DNA of 42,440 nucleotides, taken from positions 1 through 42,440 of the forward strand of contig WGNT01000174.1 of the NCBI GenBank assembly GCA_016124425.1, in the 5' to 3' direction. Positions 33,381 to 42,402 of the stretch are shown piece after piece. The position numbers and the translations under genes are program-made. Source of the stretch: Cytophagales bacterium. Lineage in GTDB: Bacteria > Bacteroidota > Bacteroidia > Cytophagales > Cyclobacteriaceae. The notes under the pieces were generated by a model. The model saw nothing but the letters and a program-made list of their open reading frames with translations. It was not told where the DNA came from and did no database searches. Every line of letters starts with the position of its first letter. The stretch's first letter is position 1.

Positions 33381-34682
33381 ATGAAAGTAATCGTCAATCC
33401 CTCGAAAAACAGTTGGAAAAAAGAATTGGCTCGGCCGGTTCGCAAGCTGAAGGAAATAGAAAAAATCGTAAAACCCATCATGCAAAAAGTAAAACGACAG
33501 GGAGACAAGGCCTTGAAGAAATTTGCATTGGAATACGATCATGTTGAAATTCACCAGCTGCAGGTGACTGAGGAGGAAATCAACGAAGCGATAATCGCTG
33601 TACCCGACGCTTTGAAGGCAGCAATTTTACAGGCACAATCAAATATAGAAAAATTTCACAGGGCGCAGCACACCCCCGACCTGTCTATGGAGGTCATGGA
33701 GGGTGTCACCTGTATGCGCAGAAGTGTGCCCGTCCAAAAAGTCGGACTTTACATACCCGGTGGTACAGCGCCGCTTTTTTCCACTGTACTTATGCTGGGC
33801 ATTCCGGCACAACTTGCCGGCTGTAAAGAAATCGTGCTTTGTTCTCCCCCAAATCAGGAAGGAAAAATCCATCCCGCCATTTTGTATGCCGCAAATTTAG
33901 TCGGCATTCACACGATCATAAAAGCGGGAGGTGCGCAGGCCATTGCGGCATTGGCCTACGGTACACAAACCGTTCCTCAGGTGGACAAGATTTTTGGACC
34001 CGGCAATCAATATGTCACCGCGGCCAAGCAAATCGCCACAAAAAAAGGATTGGTGGCCATTGATATGCCCGCGGGTCCTTCCGAGGTACTTGTCTATGCC
34101 GATGAAACCGCCATTCCGGCATTTGTTGCGGCAGACCTTCTCTCCCAGGCCGAACACGGCATAGACAGCCAGGTCGTATTAGTAGCCAGTTCGGAAAAGA
34201 TAACTAAAAAAGTTCTAAAGGAAATCGACGAGCAGCTTGAAAAACTCCCAAGAAATAAAATCGCCCAAAAAGCCCTCGACAACAGTGTGGCATTTGTGAT
34301 CAACAATCCCGATAAAGCAGTCGAATTGATCAACGAATATGCTCCAGAACACTTAATCATCTCTGTGGCTAACGATGAAGAAATCGTTTCCCAGATCGTG
34401 AATGCGGGATCGGTGTTTATCGGGAACTACACCCCTGAATCAGCAGGTGATTATGCTTCAGGAACGAACCACACCTTACCGACAAATGGATATGCAAAGA
34501 ACCATAGTGGGGTATCACTTGACAGTTTTCTGAAAAAAATTACCTACCAACGAATTACCCCGGAGGGGCTCCGTACCCTGGGACCCGTAGTAGAGACCAT
34601 GGCTGCCCATGAATTGTTGGAAGCACACAAAAATGCCGTTTCTATTCGTCTAGCCTATATTGACGCACAAAATGGAAATTAA
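33381..34682 (+). CDS. hisD: Histidinol dehydrogenase
   Basis: A 433-residue NAD-dependent, zinc enzyme that performs the last two oxidations from L-histidinol to L-histidine. The start is ATG 33381 (MKVIVNPSKNSWKKEL); the open frame runs back to 33234 inside hisG, but that part is a shadow. Signature segments are VQKVGLYIPGGTAPLFSTVL, GGAQAIAALAYGTQTVPQVD, KIFGPGNQYVTAAK and the zinc-ligand region LLSQAEHGIDSQ, with ASGTNHTLPTNGYA towards the end. The length is standard. Its end overlaps hisC by 11 nt, so the two are translationally coupled. Confidence 0.97.
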   Translation: MKVIVNPSKNSWKKELARPVRKLKEIEKIVKPIMQKVKRQGDKALKKFALEYDHVEIHQLQVTEEEINEAIIAVPDALKAAILQAQSNIEKFHRAQHTPDLSMEVMEGVTCMRRSVPVQKVGLYIPGGTAPLFSTVLMLGIPAQLAGCKEIVLCSPPNQEGKIHPAILYAANLVGIHTIIKAGGAQAIAALAYGTQTVPQVDKIFGPGNQYVTAAKQIATKKGLVAIDMPAGPSEVLVYADETAIPAFVAADLLSQAEHGIDSQVVLVASSEKITKKVLKEIDEQLEKLPRNKIAQKALDNSVAFVINNPDKAVELINEYAPEHLIISVANDEEIVSQIVNAGSVFIGNYTPESAGDYASGTNHTLPTNGYAKNHSGVSLDSFLKKITYQRITPEGLRTLGPVVETMAAHELLEAHKNAVSIRLAYIDAQNGN

Positions 34683-35721
34683 TATCAACGCACTTCTTCG
34701 ACCGCATTTAGTGACATTGAAACCGTATTCGTCAGCAAGAGACGAATATACCGGAAGCAGCGGTATCTTTTTGGATGCCAATGAAAATCCCTATGGGTCC
34801 GTCACATCCGAAAACTTCAACCGATACCCAGACCCCTATCAGCAAGCGCTAAAGGAACGTATAGCCACCATTAAGCATGTACGCACCGAACAGCTTTTCC
34901 TGGGAAACGGAAGCGACGAGGCAATAGATCTGCTCTTTAGGGCTTTTTGTAGACCCGGCATTGACCAGGTAATTCTACTGCCACCTACCTACGGCATGTA
35001 CGAGGTCAGTGCGGGGATTAATGATATAGAGACGTTGAAGGTCCCGCTTACGACCGATTTCCAATTAGACAAGGAAGCAGTCTTAGCAAGCGCTACAACG
35101 CATACAAAACTGTTGTTTATCTGCTCGCCAAATAACCCCAGCGGCAACAATATGCGGCGGGAAGATGTGCTGTACCTGATCAACCACTTTCCCGGACTGG
35201 TTATCGTGGACGAAGCCTATATTGATTTTAGCCAAGAACCTAGTTTTACCGGAGACCTTGCCAGCTGCCCAAACCTGATCGTCATCCAGACGTTTTCAAA
35301 GGCATGGGGCCTTGCGTCGCTAAGGCTGGGCATGGCCTTTGCCGCACCTGAAATCATTGGCGTGCTGAACAAGATAAAGCCTCCTTATAATATCAGCGGT
35401 CTTACCCAAAAAACGGTACTTGAAGCGTTGGAGGACTTATCAAACCTAAAGCAAATGACCCGTGATATCTTGGAAGAACGGGCCTATTTAGAAAAAGAAC
35501 TGGCCCTTTGCCCGCTTGTAGAGAGAATTTTTCCATCAGATGCCAACTTTATTCTGGTCAAAGTGAGATCCGCAAAGAAAACTTATGATGACCTGGTAGC
35601 GGAACAAATCATCGTACGGGACCGATCAAAAGTCCTCTTGTGCGAAGAATGCTTACGTATAACGGTAGGTACCCGCGAGGAAAATAACTCACTGCTAAAA
35701 GCACTGACCAATTTAGCTTAG
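34672..35721 (+). CDS. hisC: Histidinol-phosphate aminotransferase
   Basis: A 349-residue class I/II PLP enzyme that converts imidazole-acetol phosphate to histidinol phosphate. The N-terminus includes the typical LDANENPYG. The PLP and substrate motifs are FLGNGSDEAIDLLFRAF, SPNNPSGN, VDEAYIDFS and the Schiff-base lysine in TFSKAWGLASLRLG; it ends with ECLRITVGTREENNSLL. The start is ATG 34672, overlapping the hisD end by 11 nt; a TTG at 34660 is four codons earlier and less likely. Third gene of hisGDCB. Confidence 0.97.
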   Translation: MEININALLRPHLVTLKPYSSARDEYTGSSGIFLDANENPYGSVTSENFNRYPDPYQQALKERIATIKHVRTEQLFLGNGSDEAIDLLFRAFCRPGIDQVILLPPTYGMYEVSAGINDIETLKVPLTTDFQLDKEAVLASATTHTKLLFICSPNNPSGNNMRREDVLYLINHFPGLVIVDEAYIDFSQEPSFTGDLASCPNLIVIQTFSKAWGLASLRLGMAFAAPEIIGVLNKIKPPYNISGLTQKTVLEALEDLSNLKQMTRDILEERAYLEKELALCPLVERIFPSDANFILVKVRSAKKTYDDLVAEQIIVRDRSKVLLCEECLRITVGTREENNSLLKALTNLA

Positions 35722-35753
35722 ATCTGAAACTCTATACCATTCGAATTTGCATG

Positions 35754-35774
35754 CCATCACGCATGCCGTGATGG
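35754..35774 (+). other. Intercistronic hairpin between hisC and hisB
   Basis: A perfect 8-bp stem CCATCACG / CGTGATGG with loop CATGC in the 139-bp gap between hisC and hisB. It lacks a following T-run, so it is not a typical terminator; it may serve RNA processing or partial termination. Confidence 0.5.
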
Positions 35775-35860
35775 ACTCTCGGAGGGATAATTATTGAAGC
35801 TAGTGTTCACCGATCCTGACCAAGGAAGGGTTTAGCAGATTAAACACTAAAAATTACCAC

Positions 35861-36958
35861 ATGAAAAAAATATTATTTATTGACCGGGACGGCACTATTA
35901 TCAAGGAACCACCCACTGATTTTCAGGTAGATAGTTTGGAAAAACTTGAATTTTTACCCAAAGCCATCTCCAATCTCCGTAGGATTTCAGAGGAGCTGGA
36001 TTATGAGTTGGTCATGGTTACCAACCAAGATGGCTTGGGCACTGATTCCTTTCCGGAATCCACTTTTTGGCCCGCTCAATATAAGATGTTGAAAACGCTG
36101 GAGCAGGAAAATGTCTACTTCAGTGAGATACACGTTGACAGGACCTTTGAGCATGAAAACGCGGAAACACGAAAGCCAGGAACCGGAATGCTGAAAAACT
36201 ACATGGACGGTAGCTATGACTTGGAAAACTCCTATGTCATCGGAGACCGTAAAACCGACGTGCAACTCGCGCAAAACCTTGGATGTAAAGCCATTTTTAT
36301 TGGCAAAGAGAATCTTTCCGACGCCGCACTAGTAACAGAAGATTGGGACAGTATCTACCGGTTTTTAAAAATGCCCCCAAGGAAAGCCACTGTGAGCAGA
36401 AATACCTCCGAGACCCAGATTTTTATAGAAATCAACTTGGATGGAGCTGGCAATAGCTCGATCTCAACCGGACTTTCCTTTTTTGACCACATGCTGGATC
36501 AGCTAGCCAGACATGGCGGTACAGACCTTACCGTGAAGGTAAAGGGGGACCTCCATATCGACGAGCACCATACGATTGAGGACACCGCATTGGCGCTCGG
36601 CGAAGCGTACCTCAAGGCCCTTGGCAACAAAAAAGGCATAGAGCGGTATGGGTTTCTCCTACCCATGGATGACGCATTGGCACAAGTTGCCATTGATTTC
36701 GGGGGTCGTCCTTGGCTTGTATGGGAAGCCACGTTCAACCGGGAAAAAATAGGGGATTTACCCACTGAAATGTTTTATCATTTTTTCAAATCCTTTAGTG
36801 ATACCGCCAAATGCAACCTCAACATAAAGGCAGAAGGGCAAAATGAACACCATAAAATAGAAGCCATTTTCAAAGCCTTCGCGAAAGCGATAAAAATGGC
36901 CGTAAAACGCGACATAAATGCGCTGAACCAATTACCCAGTACGAAAGGCATTTTATAA
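35861..36958 (+). CDS. hisB: Bifunctional histidinol-phosphatase / imidazoleglycerol-phosphate dehydratase
   Basis: A 365-residue fusion protein catalysing the sixth and eighth steps of histidine synthesis. Residues 1-165 are a HAD-type histidinol-phosphatase: [13 protein letters not shown] (DxDGT nucleophile), [12 protein letters not shown] and [16 protein letters not shown]. Residues about 175-365 are the Mn-dependent IGP dehydratase with its duplicated histidine motifs ([57 protein letters not shown]). The bifunctional form is normal in enteric bacteria and Bacteroidota. It is 139 bp behind hisC and is followed by a strong terminator, so hisB is the last gene here. Confidence 0.97.
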   Translation: MKKILFIDRDGTIIKEPPTDFQVDSLEKLEFLPKAISNLRRISEELDYELVMVTNQDGLGTDSFPESTFWPAQYKMLKTLEQENVYFSEIHVDRTFEHENAETRKPGTGMLKNYMDGSYDLENSYVIGDRKTDVQLAQNLGCKAIFIGKENLSDAALVTEDWDSIYRFLKMPPRKATVSRNTSETQIFIEINLDGAGNSSISTGLSFFDHMLDQLARHGGTDLTVKVKGDLHIDEHHTIEDTALALGEAYLKALGNKKGIERYGFLLPMDDALAQVAIDFGGRPWLVWEATFNREKIGDLPTEMFYHFFKSFSDTAKCNLNIKAEGQNEHHKIEAIFKAFAKAIKMAVKRDINALNQLPSTKGIL

Positions 36959-36969
36959 CCAAGTAAACC

Positions 36970-37001
36970 AGTCGGAGCCCCTCATCTCCGACTTTTTTTT
37001 G
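36970..37001 (+). terminator. Intrinsic terminator of the his operon
   Basis: AGTCGGAG / CTCCGACT (36970-36977 and 36986-36993), an 8-bp perfect stem with an 8-nt loop followed by seven more T. It lies 12 nt after the hisB stop and ends the operon before any hisHAFI gene. Confidence 0.92.
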
Positions 37002-37206
37002 TTCCATGTCCCAAAGGCGATATGCAGGAAATGTTAGGCGAATTATAACGCCAAGACAAAACCAGGCATGCTATTTCTGCGTTCTTTGCAGGTGGAGGAA
37101 GGAACTAATACACCCCCCTCGCCGGATATTTTGGTAAAAAAAACCTATATACTTTTATGGGTTACCATTTTCCATTATATTTAACTAATCAATTAGTATA
37201 AATAAT

Positions 37207-38004
37207 ATGAAAAGACGATCGGCGTTTATGATCCTCCTTTGCGCATCTGCTTTGACCGGCTGCCTCGGGCAATTTCAGCGGGGCGAAAGCTACTTTCGCA
37301 ATCAGGAGTATGAGAAAGCCATCAAGGAATTTGACAGAGTGCTTTTCGTTAGTATCACCGACCTTAAGTCATTGCACTTGAGAGCACGTGCCTTCGAGGA
37401 GCTGGAAGATTATGAAAAAGCCATTGAGGATTACGAACGCATTTTAAGCTTGCAACCTACCTATGCGCAAGCATGGGCAGGATTAGGAAAAATCGCATGG
37501 AAAATGGAGGAGATGGAAAAAGCTGAAAGGCACCTATTGAAAGCGGCCATGCATGATCCAAACGATTTTGACATTCTGATGCTGCTAGGAAGGACACTTA
37601 TAAAAAATCAGCGTTTTAAGAGCGCGGAAGAATTTATACAATTAGCCATCGATATTTCCCCAGATCAGCCCTCACCTTATTTCTATCTGGGGATTGCGAG
37701 GGGCTACCAAGGTGATGGACTAGGTGTAGTCACCGCCATGAACACCTACTTGAGCTTGGAAACGGACAATGTTTCCGCCCATTATAACCGCGGGTTTGCC
37801 TTGATGAAACTGGGTTTTAACGCGTGGGCTGTTGAGGATTTTGATGCTGTATTAGAAAAAGTACCCACCCATTATGAAGCTATGGCCAGGCGGGGAATCT
37901 GCCTTTTGGAAGATGAGCCTTCACGGGGAATAAGAGATATAAAAAAAGCCGCTGACAACGGGAATAAACTTGCCTTGTCCATTGTAAAGCAGTTCGGCAA
38001 CTAA
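37207..38004 (+). CDS. TPR-repeat lipoprotein
   Basis: A 265-residue protein with lipoprotein signal MKRRSAFMILLCASALTGC (lipobox LTGC, Cys19). Nearly all of the mature part consists of tetratricopeptide repeats: RGESYFRNQEYEKAIKEFDR, RARAFEELEDYEKAIEDYER, GLGKIAWKMEEMEKAERHLL, LGRTLIKNQRFKSAEEFIQL and so on, about six in total. TPR lipoproteins act as scaffolds in the periplasm, often in outer-membrane assembly or secretion. The partner is not identified from context: there is no adjacent gene on the same strand within 650 bp. Confidence 0.88.
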   Translation: MKRRSAFMILLCASALTGCLGQFQRGESYFRNQEYEKAIKEFDRVLFVSITDLKSLHLRARAFEELEDYEKAIEDYERILSLQPTYAQAWAGLGKIAWKMEEMEKAERHLLKAAMHDPNDFDILMLLGRTLIKNQRFKSAEEFIQLAIDISPDQPSPYFYLGIARGYQGDGLGVVTAMNTYLSLETDNVSAHYNRGFALMKLGFNAWAVEDFDAVLEKVPTHYEAMARRGICLLEDEPSRGIRDIKKAADNGNKLALSIVKQFGN

Positions 38005-38683
38005 GTCCAACCCGATTTTTGCCCAAGGCGAGCGCGTCACTGAACGCTTCCTTTAGCGTTCCTGCCGAGGAGACGGGTAACACTCTTTTCGATAAGCCCT
38101 CTTTTGCGTTTTCGTATCTGCGACAAGCCAACATGGTAGCCCTACAACCAGCTATATGGCCCGGCCAACTTCTGCCAGAGACCGCAGCATACTAATGCAT
38201 ACACATGCGGCACCCATGAACAAACCAGAATGATTTCTTCCGTTAGGAACAAAGAAGCTCTCGCGGGGTCGATTTTTTAGCCGAACTGCTAAATAATGGG
38301 ATAAACGGTCTCAACAGAATGTGAAAGTTAATGCCCGTTATGTGAATTCGTTCTACGAAAAAGCAGAGAACGCCTCTGCGAAACCTCCATCGGCCAGAAT
38401 TTATGGTATGGCTATTCCCTTTAACAAAACCGATCTACCCACCTATCGCTGCGGACCTTAGCCTGAAATGTACATGCTGCGAACCATCCCCTTTTAACCA
38501 TATCCCGAATAGTGGTATAGGTATTGATACCATGCTGTAGTAATCACACGTTCGAACTAAATCAACGACGCACGCCGAACCTAACGAGGACGTCCAACAA
38601 TGGGATAATAATCACCGGGAGGTTCTCCCGATTCCAATCGGGACGATTTAGGGCAATCAACCAACAAGTTTAACTTCAAAACG
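38005..38683. other. 680-bp intergenic region with no clear gene
   Basis: The longest gap of the window. A 54-codon plus-strand frame without an ATG at its start (about 38299-38460) encodes KVNARYVNSFYEKAENASAK and PFNKTDLPTYRCGP; it is protein-like in composition but unrecognised. It may be a decayed gene remnant. Near its end lie the alternative hairpins at 38616-38643. No TAnnTTTG promoter was found. Confidence 0.35.
38616..38643 (+). promoter_or_regulatory. Two mutually exclusive hairpins upstream of the DUF4142 gene
   Basis: CGGGAG / CTCCCG (38616-38621 and 38625-38630) and TCCCGATT / AATCGGGA (38626-38633 and 38636-38643) share the TCCCG segment, so only one can form at a time in RNA. 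They end 40 nt before the ATG at 38684. Neither has a T-run; the loops (3 and 2 nt) are tight. Confidence 0.4.
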
Positions 38684-39292
38684 ATGAAAAAGGCAAATTT
38701 TTATTCAAAAATGATCCATGGCATGTGCATTGCAGGTTCCATGTTTATCGGTACCTCCGTATCTGCGTTTCAAGTGTCCGGGTCTGTGTCTGATCCAAGT
38801 ATCGAAGTAGCCGAACAGGATACGCTTGCCACAAACGATCATGACAAGATGTTTGTGTCAGAAGCCGTAAAAATGAACTTGAACGAGATAGCGCTTGCAA
38901 ATCTTGCTCAGGAAAAGGATGTCCCTTCTTATATAAAAGTATTAGCCAATACGATAGAAGAGGATCACATGCAGGCTATGGCAGATATTTCTGAGATGGC
39001 ACAAGCCAAAAACATCCCGTTGGATACGCCAGACACCCATGAAAAAAGTGAGGAGGTCGAAAAGCTGGAGTCGCTAGATGGACACGAATTTGGAAAAGCC
39101 TATAGCGAATTGATGGTAGAAAAGCACAAGAAAACCATCGAAAAGTTCGAAAAAGCCGCAATGGATGCTGAAGATCCCGAAATTAAATCGTGGGTTAACG
39201 AGCGACTTCCAATTCTAAGGTCGCATTTGGAAGAGGCGGAAAAGTGTCATATGGCGTGTATGAAGGAAGAAAAAGAACAAACATTAAACTAA
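38684..39292 (+). CDS. Exported DUF4142 (ferritin-like) protein
   Basis: A 202-residue protein with signal peptide ending near FIGTSVSAF. The mature part is a helical DUF4142 domain (about residues 50-195), ferritin-like in fold: DKMFVSEAVKMNLNEIALANLAQEKDV, then IKVLANTIEEDHMQAMADISEMA, then YSELMVEKHKKTIEKFEKAA and LPILRSHLEEAEKC. Conserved Glu/His residues (EEDHMQAM, EKHKKTIE, SHLEEAEK) resemble the outer edges of a metal site. Family members are exported, stress-related proteins of uncertain activity. The PNPOx-like gene begins 7 nt behind the stop, so they form an operon. Confidence 0.85.
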   Translation: MKKANFYSKMIHGMCIAGSMFIGTSVSAFQVSGSVSDPSIEVAEQDTLATNDHDKMFVSEAVKMNLNEIALANLAQEKDVPSYIKVLANTIEEDHMQAMADISEMAQAKNIPLDTPDTHEKSEEVEKLESLDGHEFGKAYSELMVEKHKKTIEKFEKAAMDAEDPEIKSWVNERLPILRSHLEEAEKCHMACMKEEKEQTLN

Positions 39293-39299
39293 AGCAACG

Positions 39300-39809
39300 A
39301 TGAGCGGAATAGACAACCTCAGCAATATAGAGGCAATAACAAAATTAAAGCAGCTTGTTGAAGAGATCGATATCTGCTTATTCTGTACAAATTTGAAACA
39401 AGATGATGGGGAAACTTGTCGACCCATGAGCTCGAGAGATGTTTCCGATGACGGGAGTATTTGGTTTTTCAGCGAGATGGATAGCATCAAAAACCGGGAG
39501 ATCGAGCGGAACAATGAGGTTCAGCTTTTCTACTCCCACCCGGGGAAAGACAGCTATCTTGTCGTCAACGGAGAAGCAGAAATCGTTCATGACAAAGCGA
39601 CTATCGAAAGACTATGGCATCCAGCCGCAAAAGCCTGGTTTCCGGAAGGAAAATCTGATCCGAGAATTTCAGTGATCAAGGTCAACCCCTCCTCGGGCTA
39701 CTATTGGGATACCAAAGGATCTAAGATGATTAACTTCTTCCGTATGGTTGCATCTGCAGCCTCTGGGAAAAATCTCGTAAAGGGCAATGAAGGGAAAATC
39801 AACCTATAG
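39300..39809 (+). CDS. PNPOx-fold general stress protein (split-barrel flavin-binding family)
   Basis: A 169-residue protein of the pyridoxamine-5'-phosphate-oxidase-like split-barrel fold, close to the B. subtilis general stress protein 26 group. Visible are CLFCTNLKQDDGETCRPMSS (first strands with the RPM segment), DGSIWFFSEMDSIKNREIERNNEVQLFYSHP and YLVVNGEAEIVHDKATIERLWHPAAKAWFPEG, ending PSSGYYWDTKGSKMINFFRM. The family binds FMN or related flavins, but this subgroup does not act on PNP. It should be cytoplasmic. It starts 7 nt after the DUF4142 gene and is followed by a terminator. Confidence 0.88.
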   Translation: MSGIDNLSNIEAITKLKQLVEEIDICLFCTNLKQDDGETCRPMSSRDVSDDGSIWFFSEMDSIKNREIERNNEVQLFYSHPGKDSYLVVNGEAEIVHDKATIERLWHPAAKAWFPEGKSDPRISVIKVNPSSGYYWDTKGSKMINFFRMVASAASGKNLVKGNEGKINL

Positions 39810-39861
39810 TATTAAAAACCACTATATCTTAAATTTAGCTACTAACTTTAACTGTAAACAG

Positions 39862-39882
39862 AGGCGCGCTTATGGTGCGCCT
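39862..39882 (+). terminator. Probable terminator of the DUF4142-PNPOx operon
   Basis: AGGCGC / GCGCCT (39862-39867 and 39877-39882) with a 9-nt loop, followed by TTGTTCGTTT. It lies 52 nt past the stop of the PNPOx-like gene. The remaining 285 bp to the PRC-barrel gene is very AT-rich near its end and should hold that gene's promoter. Confidence 0.65.
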
Positions 39883-40167
39883 TTGTTCGTTTAGGCCATC
39901 TCCCTCCATCTTTCGTGTATCCATTGCGGCGTTTGACTGACCCTACTGTTATTTCTGTAAAAGTGGAAGCATCTTAAAAAGCTTGGTTCTTACCAGAGGG
40001 TGTGTTGGCCAAGATCGTCCACCGCCTCGCAGCACGTTTGGGAATATTATCCGGTGTGTAGGCATTTTTTTTAATTATATCCAAACTTTACATCCTAATT
40101 CTGTACTTTGGTATTTAAATTGATATTATTTAAATAAATATTATTTTAATCTAAAAAATAACCAACT

Positions 40168-40560
40168 ATGAAAGAGAACCCAGAAGCAACACCGTTACTT
40201 TCCGCATCCACGATATCGGGTACTACCGTTAAAAATCTCCGAGACGACACTATAGGAGAAATAAAAGATATCATGTTGTATAAGGATACCGGAGAGATCG
40301 CCTATGCGGTCCTGTCGGTCCATACGGGCTTTTTAAACCTTGAAAGTAAGTACTTTGCCATCCCATGGGAGGCCATGTCGTTTATACGTGCAGATAGATC
40401 CGGAGAAGAAGTGATCACTTTGGATGTAGACAAGCATAAGCTTGAAAATTCCCCGGGGTTCGACAAGGATGACTGGCCAATGACACCGCAATCGGAGGTA
40501 ATTAGTGCCGCATTCAAATATTACGATGTACCTTTACGAAATAGACGTTTTACGACCTGA
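40168..40560 (+). CDS. PRC-barrel domain protein
   Basis: A 130-residue protein with one PRC-barrel (about residues 12-90): STISGTTVKNLRDDTIGEIKD, then EIAYAVLSVHTGFLNLESKYFAIPWEAMSF and VITLDVDKHKLENSPGFDKDDWP. Stand-alone PRC-barrels of this kind occur across Bacteroidota and Proteobacteria, often in stress or soil-adapted strains, with unknown activity. There is no signal peptide. It is a single-gene unit closed by a strong terminator. Confidence 0.88.
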   Translation: MKENPEATPLLSASTISGTTVKNLRDDTIGEIKDIMLYKDTGEIAYAVLSVHTGFLNLESKYFAIPWEAMSFIRADRSGEEVITLDVDKHKLENSPGFDKDDWPMTPQSEVISAAFKYYDVPLRNRRFTT

Positions 40561-40585
40561 GCGTAAATGCACTACCAACAAAAAC

Positions 40586-40618
40586 AAGAAGAGGCCGCTA
40601 TCCGCGGCCTCTTCTTTT
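40586..40618 (+). terminator. Intrinsic terminator of the PRC-barrel gene
   Basis: AAGAAGAGGCCGC / GCGGCCTCTTCTT (40586-40598 and 40604-40616), a perfect 13-bp stem with loop TATCC followed by TT. The A-rich left flank suggests it may also act on transcription coming from the minus-strand GMC gene. Confidence 0.9.
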
Positions 40619-40692
40619 GTGTATTTTCGGTATAAAGAATGACTTTTATCCCATCAGCATAGCATGAAGGATAGCAGAGAACAGAAGATACC

Positions 40693-42402
40693 CTAGCGAA
40701 TTTCCCCCCGTTTAGCTGCATTTACCGCATAGTCCACCGCTCGTGCCGTAAGCGCCATGTAGGTTATAGATGGATTTTGGGTTCCCGTAGAAGTCATGCA
40801 TGCGCCGTCCGTTACAAACACGTTCTCGCACAAATGCATTTGGTTGTACCCATTCAATAGGGAAGTCTCGGGATCTCTTCCCATCCGAACGCCGCCCATC
40901 TCATGGATATCTAAGCCTGGGGCCTGCTTGCTGTCCCTTGTGGTAATGCCGTAGCAGCCTGCTTTTTTTAACATGTCTACACCTTGTTCCAGAAAATCTG
41001 CCAGTGACTTTTCATCGTTGTCGTCATACCCGACGTCCACACGCAACAAGGGGATTCCCCATTTGTCCTTTTCGTTTGGATCCAGAGTAACCCGACTTGT
41101 TTCTTTCGGAATGGTCTCACCCTGCATCATCATATACACGCTCCAGTCTCCAAGTGCCGAGTTAGCATCCTTAAATTCCGGTCCGAAGTTAGTGTCTCGG
41201 GAACTCCCCCACCCTTTTCGGCCTGCTGAATAGAAGGACATATATCCCCGGAGAAAATCCATTTCCTGACGCTTCACATTTCGGAAATTGGGTAACATGA
41301 CGGCGGTAGGCCTTCGCCCGAGGTAGTACGAATCCAAGTGCCTATCTACACTTGCGGAAATGGATCCGCGGTAATTGTGGAAGGCAATGTATTTCCCCAA
41401 TAAGCCGTTATCATTCCCCAACCCATTAGGGAATCTGTCAGAGACAGAGTTAAGAAGGATCAAATTCGAGTTCAGGGCAGAGGCGTTTACGAAAATAATT
41501 TTTGCGAAAAATTCCGTGCTTTCCAATGTCTCGGCATCTATGACGCGAACCCCCGTAACCTTTCCCTTTACATCATCATAAATCAGCGAATGGACCACGG
41601 AATGCGGCCTTAGTGTGAGATTCCCCGTAGCTGCGGCTGCCGGAAGCGTAGATGCATTGGAACTAAAATAAGCGCCAAAGGGACAACCCCGCTGGCATAG
41701 GCTTCTCGCCATACACTGTCCCCTGCCTTGGGCAATATGGTGGGCCGCAGGTGCCGTCAGATGGGCACAGCGACCGATGATAAATTTCCGGTCTGGATAA
41801 GCACCTAGAATACGTTCCTGAATGTCCCGCTCTACCTTGTTCATCTCCCAAGGTTGGAGAAACTCCCCATCAGGGAGTGTTTCTAGGCCGTCTTTGTTTC
41901 CGCTTACCCCAATGTAGCGCTCCACGTAACTATACCAGGGTGCTATATCCTCGTATCGTATGGGCCAGTCTACTGCAAATCCGTCCCTTTCGGGCCCCTC
42001 AAAATCGTATTTGCTCCAGCGCTGTACCTGTCTTGCCCAAAGCAATGATTTACCGCCGACTTGATAGCCTCTAATCCAATCGAAAGGCTTTTCCTGTACG
42101 TACGGATGTTCTTTGTCCTTAACAAAAAAATGGTCCGCATCATCCTTAAAGGCATAGCACCTCGAGACGATGGGATTTTCTTCTTTTACCGCCAAGGGCA
42201 GTTGCCCCCGGATCGGGAATTCCCACGGTGGCGTGTGCATGGTGGGATAGTCAATCTTATGCCTCACGTCCCTTCCACGTTCCAACACCAAGGTTTTTAA
42301 TCCTTTTTCGCACAGCTCTTTTGCTGCCCAACCACCGCTAATGCCCGACCCAATGACAATCGCATCATAGGTATGGTCGGCCGTTTGAGTTTTTTTATTC
42401 AT
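40693..42402 (-). CDS. GMC-family FAD-dependent oxidoreductase
   Basis: A 569-residue flavoenzyme of the glucose-methanol-choline family. The FAD-binding Rossmann start is IVIGSGISGGWAAKELCEKG with the acidic end of strand 2 in LVLERGRD. The substrate and C-terminal segments are HEMGGVRMGRDPETSLLN and VTDGACMTSTGTQNPSITYMALTARAVDYAV, with the catalytic His and Asn. The insertion with Cys-rich QGRGQCMARSLCQRGCPFGAYFSSN is typical of the gluconate/sorbose-type GMC dehydrogenases of Bacteroidota. Such enzymes oxidise sugars, often at C3, and usually work with a small periplasmic partner, which is not found here. The start (ATG 42402) overlaps the end of an upstream gene by 8 nt. Confidence 0.9.
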   Translation of the reverse strand: MNKKTQTADHTYDAIVIGSGISGGWAAKELCEKGLKTLVLERGRDVRHKIDYPTMHTPPWEFPIRGQLPLAVKEENPIVSRCYAFKDDADHFFVKDKEHPYVQEKPFDWIRGYQVGGKSLLWARQVQRWSKYDFEGPERDGFAVDWPIRYEDIAPWYSYVERYIGVSGNKDGLETLPDGEFLQPWEMNKVERDIQERILGAYPDRKFIIGRCAHLTAPAAHHIAQGRGQCMARSLCQRGCPFGAYFSSNASTLPAAAATGNLTLRPHSVVHSLIYDDVKGKVTGVRVIDAETLESTEFFAKIIFVNASALNSNLILLNSVSDRFPNGLGNDNGLLGKYIAFHNYRGSISASVDRHLDSYYLGRRPTAVMLPNFRNVKRQEMDFLRGYMSFYSAGRKGWGSSRDTNFGPEFKDANSALGDWSVYMMMQGETIPKETSRVTLDPNEKDKWGIPLLRVDVGYDDNDEKSLADFLEQGVDMLKKAGCYGITTRDSKQAPGLDIHEMGGVRMGRDPETSLLNGYNQMHLCENVFVTDGACMTSTGTQNPSITYMALTARAVDYAVNAAKRGEIR

